Shown here: piece after piece, positions 62,525 to 64,000 of the stretch | How positions within the stretch are numbered: position 1 is the first letter of the stretch | How the letters are laid out: each line of letters begins with the position of its first letter | NCBI GenBank assembly: GCA_036365515.1 | Contig: CM070874.1 | Location: 222,494,442 to 222,558,441 of the forward strand | Source: Torymus aiolomorphi | Taxonomy: Eukaryota; Arthropoda; Insecta; Hymenoptera; Torymidae | Direction: 5' to 3' | Length of the DNA stretch: 64,000 bases | The notes under the pieces: model-generated | What the model saw: the letters and a program-made list of their open reading frames with translations, nothing else | Databases searched by the model: none | What the model was told of the DNA's origin: nothing | Position numbers and translations under genes: made by a program

Positions 62525-63484
62525 TCAACGCCTCTTATACCACGGGTCCTTGGGATCATGGCTCAGGAAATTGGGGCACTTCCAGTGCACCTTGATCCCA
62601 GGCTCCCCGCAGAAATAGCAGCGACGGACATCCGGCGCTGCTTGGGCTGGTGCTGGCCGTGGTTGGCGCGGCGCCTGGCTCGCGGGGCGAGCGGGCGGTG
62701 GCGCGATGACGGGGCGGCTGGGGACGAGGAACGCGCGTTCCTCGGCGCGTCGTGCCCGCGTCTGCGCAGCCTCCAGACGCATCTGGGCTTGCCTCGTCAA
62801 CTGCTGCGCCGCCTCTACTTCGCGGCGCGCTTCGCCTGCCGCGGTTAGCGCGGCGCGGCGCTCGCGCACGCCCTTGCGCGCCGCCTCTTCGGCCTGGGCC
62901 TCCTCGCGCCGCTGCTTCACGGCTTTGGTCCAGGGAGCCGAGAATTCGCCCGCCCACCGCGAACTTGAGTGGAACTCGTCCCACTCGCGGAAGGCGGCGA
63001 CCTCCATTTCCCTGGCCCGGCGCGTGGCGTCGCGGGCCTCCCGCAATGCCTCCTCGAGGGCATCCCAGCGCACCTCGAGAGGCTATCTCCGGCTGGAGAA
63101 GCCTCGTCCCTGGGGCGGCGACGGCTCGCTAGCCAGGGACGAGAAGGAGCTAGGGGTAGCGGAGGAGACGGACGGCGAGGCGTCGGAGACCCCAGTCGTT
63201 CCTCCGATGGCCCCCTCCTCTTCGCTCTCCTTCGTCGTGGAGCCTGTTAGGCTCGGCGGACGCTGTGCGTGCCGCCGCCGTAAGCCCGGCGTCGTCGCCG
63301 GCCCGAGCGGAAGAGATGGCGGTGATCCCGCTCCTTCAGCCGCCTGCTCGGTTGCCGGCACGGCGAGCGGTGGACCGGTGAGGTTGTGGAGCGCCGCCAA
63401 CACTCCTCGGAGCAACTCCGCAGCTTCGCTAACGGCGGAGGTGGGCACCAGCGCCGCTTGATCTGCCGAGTCCTCTGGATCCAT
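62525..63484 (-). pseudogene. Extra ORF behind pol: gag-like, coiled coil + zinc knuckle
   Basis: The ATG at 63484-63482 opens a frame of about 319 codons to 62525, with one in-frame TAG at about 63085-63083. The N-terminal part (133 residues) is acidic and Ser/Pro-rich. After the stop comes an Ala/Glu/Arg-rich segment likely to form a coiled coil, then a Pro/Ala linker. A zinc knuckle follows at about 62620-62576 (C-X2-C-X7-H-X2-C, CYFCGEPG...HWKC). The knuckle resembles that of gag in the first element (CWGC...PG..K.H...C). No signal peptide or membrane segment is seen, so it does not look like an envelope protein although it sits where env lies in errantivirus-type elements. A canonical splice acceptor ends one base before the ATG. 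Its function is not known to me; a second nucleic-acid-binding structural protein is a guess. Confidence 0.7.
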
Positions 63485-63485
63485 T

Positions 63486-63515
63486 CTGAAAATGAGGAAA
63501 GGGAAAGGAGGTTAG
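63486..63515 (-). promoter_or_regulatory. 3' splice site in front of the extra ORF
   Basis: On the - strand CTAAC (63515-63511), a tract of almost only C and T, then TTTTCAG (AG at 63487-63486) and one base later ATG. The branch A lies about 26 nt from AG. All three acceptor elements are in ideal arrangement, suggesting that the ORF is translated from a spliced subgenomic RNA. Confidence 0.65.
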
Positions 63516-63551
63516 ACGGAATCATCAAGTGCCCAAAATTGAAAATGTATG

Positions 63552-64000
63552 TTATACTGCCACGCGAGACTGCGTACGCGTCCGTGAGGGTAGTATAGTC
63601 GTCGGATCGAGAGTATTCGCCTCGTTGCGTGAGCCTTTGGGTCGTCCGCGCGATTTCGCAGCGAGGTTCTTTGATGGGCTCGCCGCTATCACGCGTATAG
63701 CAGTCGGCCTTACTACAAGCCGTACCGCCTTCCTTGGACGACCCGGGTTACGCCTGGGGAGAGGAGTAGGGGCACGTAAGTTGTCCGCTTCGCTCGCTGG
63801 GTTCTCAAGCGGTACGCGATCGGAGATTGCTGCGGCGCCGTCGTGTCCGCGATCTACCTGCGAGTTATTCTCGCTGTCGCTCGCTACGTGCGGGTCGCAC
63901 ATCGCCACAATCGCTGCGCTATCTCTCGGCGGTTGAGGTTCTTCCTCCTGCTCCTCATCTGAAGGCGTTACACCCACGTAAGGCTTCAGATGCTCGGCGT
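63552..64000 (-). CDS. pol: pol C-terminus (integrase tail) of the second element, partial
   Basis: The frame enters from the window edge with AEHLKPY, equivalent to VEDLKPY at the end of the GPY/F-type module in the first element, and runs open to the stop at 63554-63552. The tail of about 140 residues starts acidic and becomes basic. It has two AT-hook-like motifs, GRPRK (63743-63729) and RGRPK (63650-63636), followed by GSRN. The first element has RGRPKDSRN at the same place. The catalytic integrase core is outside the window. No break is seen in the visible part. Confidence 0.85.
   Translation of the reverse strand, partial: AEHLKPYVGVTPSDEEQEEEPQPPRDSAAIVAMCDPHVASDSENNSQVDRGHDGAAAISDRVPLENPASEADNLRAPTPLPRRNPGRPRKAVRLVVRPTAIRVIAASPSKNLAAKSRGRPKGSRNEANTLDPTTILPSRTRTQSRVAV

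Noticed and set aside
62706..63461. 251-codon + strand frame
   Set aside because: Antisense to the zinc-knuckle ORF; the Ser/Arg/Ala-rich composition is typical of an antisense shadow.

Overview
This window is AT-rich eukaryotic DNA with no host protein-coding gene that I can support. Everything recognisable is repetitive: LTR retrotransposons of the Ty3/gypsy type, Helitron helicase relics, small non-autonomous DNA transposons, foldback sequences, microsatellites and minisatellites, and a satellite array of about 17 kb. The gypsy-type gag/pol, the Helitron helicase fragments and the TTAA-flanked small elements suggest an arthropod, most likely an insect. That placement is an inference; no host gene is present to confirm it. 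Composition is two-toned. The background and satellites are AT-rich, while the retroelements (8.1-14.1, 45.2-46.4 and 61.3-64.0 kb) are clearly GC-rich and rich in CpG.

Layout. 0-5.6 kb: a TG microsatellite, a C-rich minisatellite, a 219-bp foldback, and a decayed Helitron (helicase pseudogene 2231-4098, 3' hairpin plus CTAG end near 5606) carrying a nested palindromic element full of CACGTG sites. 5.75-15.1 kb: a complete but inactivated Ty3/gypsy element on the + strand (LTR, gag, protease, RT, RNase H, integrase, LTR) inserted in a TA microsatellite. 15.3-18.2 kb: a 31-bp minisatellite in higher-order blocks, interrupted by a 562-bp TTAA-flanked element. 18.3-21.7 kb: three further local repeat families. 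22.0-24.95 kb: a 1-kb-arm inverted repeat, one arm of which holds an inserted tRNA-like sequence. 25.6-32.2 kb: diverged repeats and more TTAA elements.

32.4-49.8 kb: a tandem satellite with two monomer families, A (about 374 bp) and B (about 370 bp), including a near-identical 2,964-bp tandem duplication. It is interrupted by a 1,638-bp solo LTR with a 5-bp target duplication. 49.8-57.7 kb: duplicated blocks, a third 'GGGGG' TTAA element, a long foldback and nested tandem duplications. 57.8-59.6 kb: an element with C-rich terminal inverted repeats abutting a second Helitron helicase relic. 59.6-61.25 kb: a chain of TA-microsatellite cassettes that share a 17-bp core. 61.25-64.0 kb: the 3' part of a second gypsy-type element on the - strand, also inserted in TA repeats, with an extra ORF behind pol.

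The observations most worth checking are these. (1) Both gypsy integrases end in AT-hook-like motifs and both elements sit in TA repeats. (2) The second element carries a zinc-knuckle ORF in the position where env normally lies, directly behind a textbook splice acceptor. (3) The core sequence GTGACTAAAGAAATAAT is repeated in cassettes whose other short words differ from cassette to cassette.
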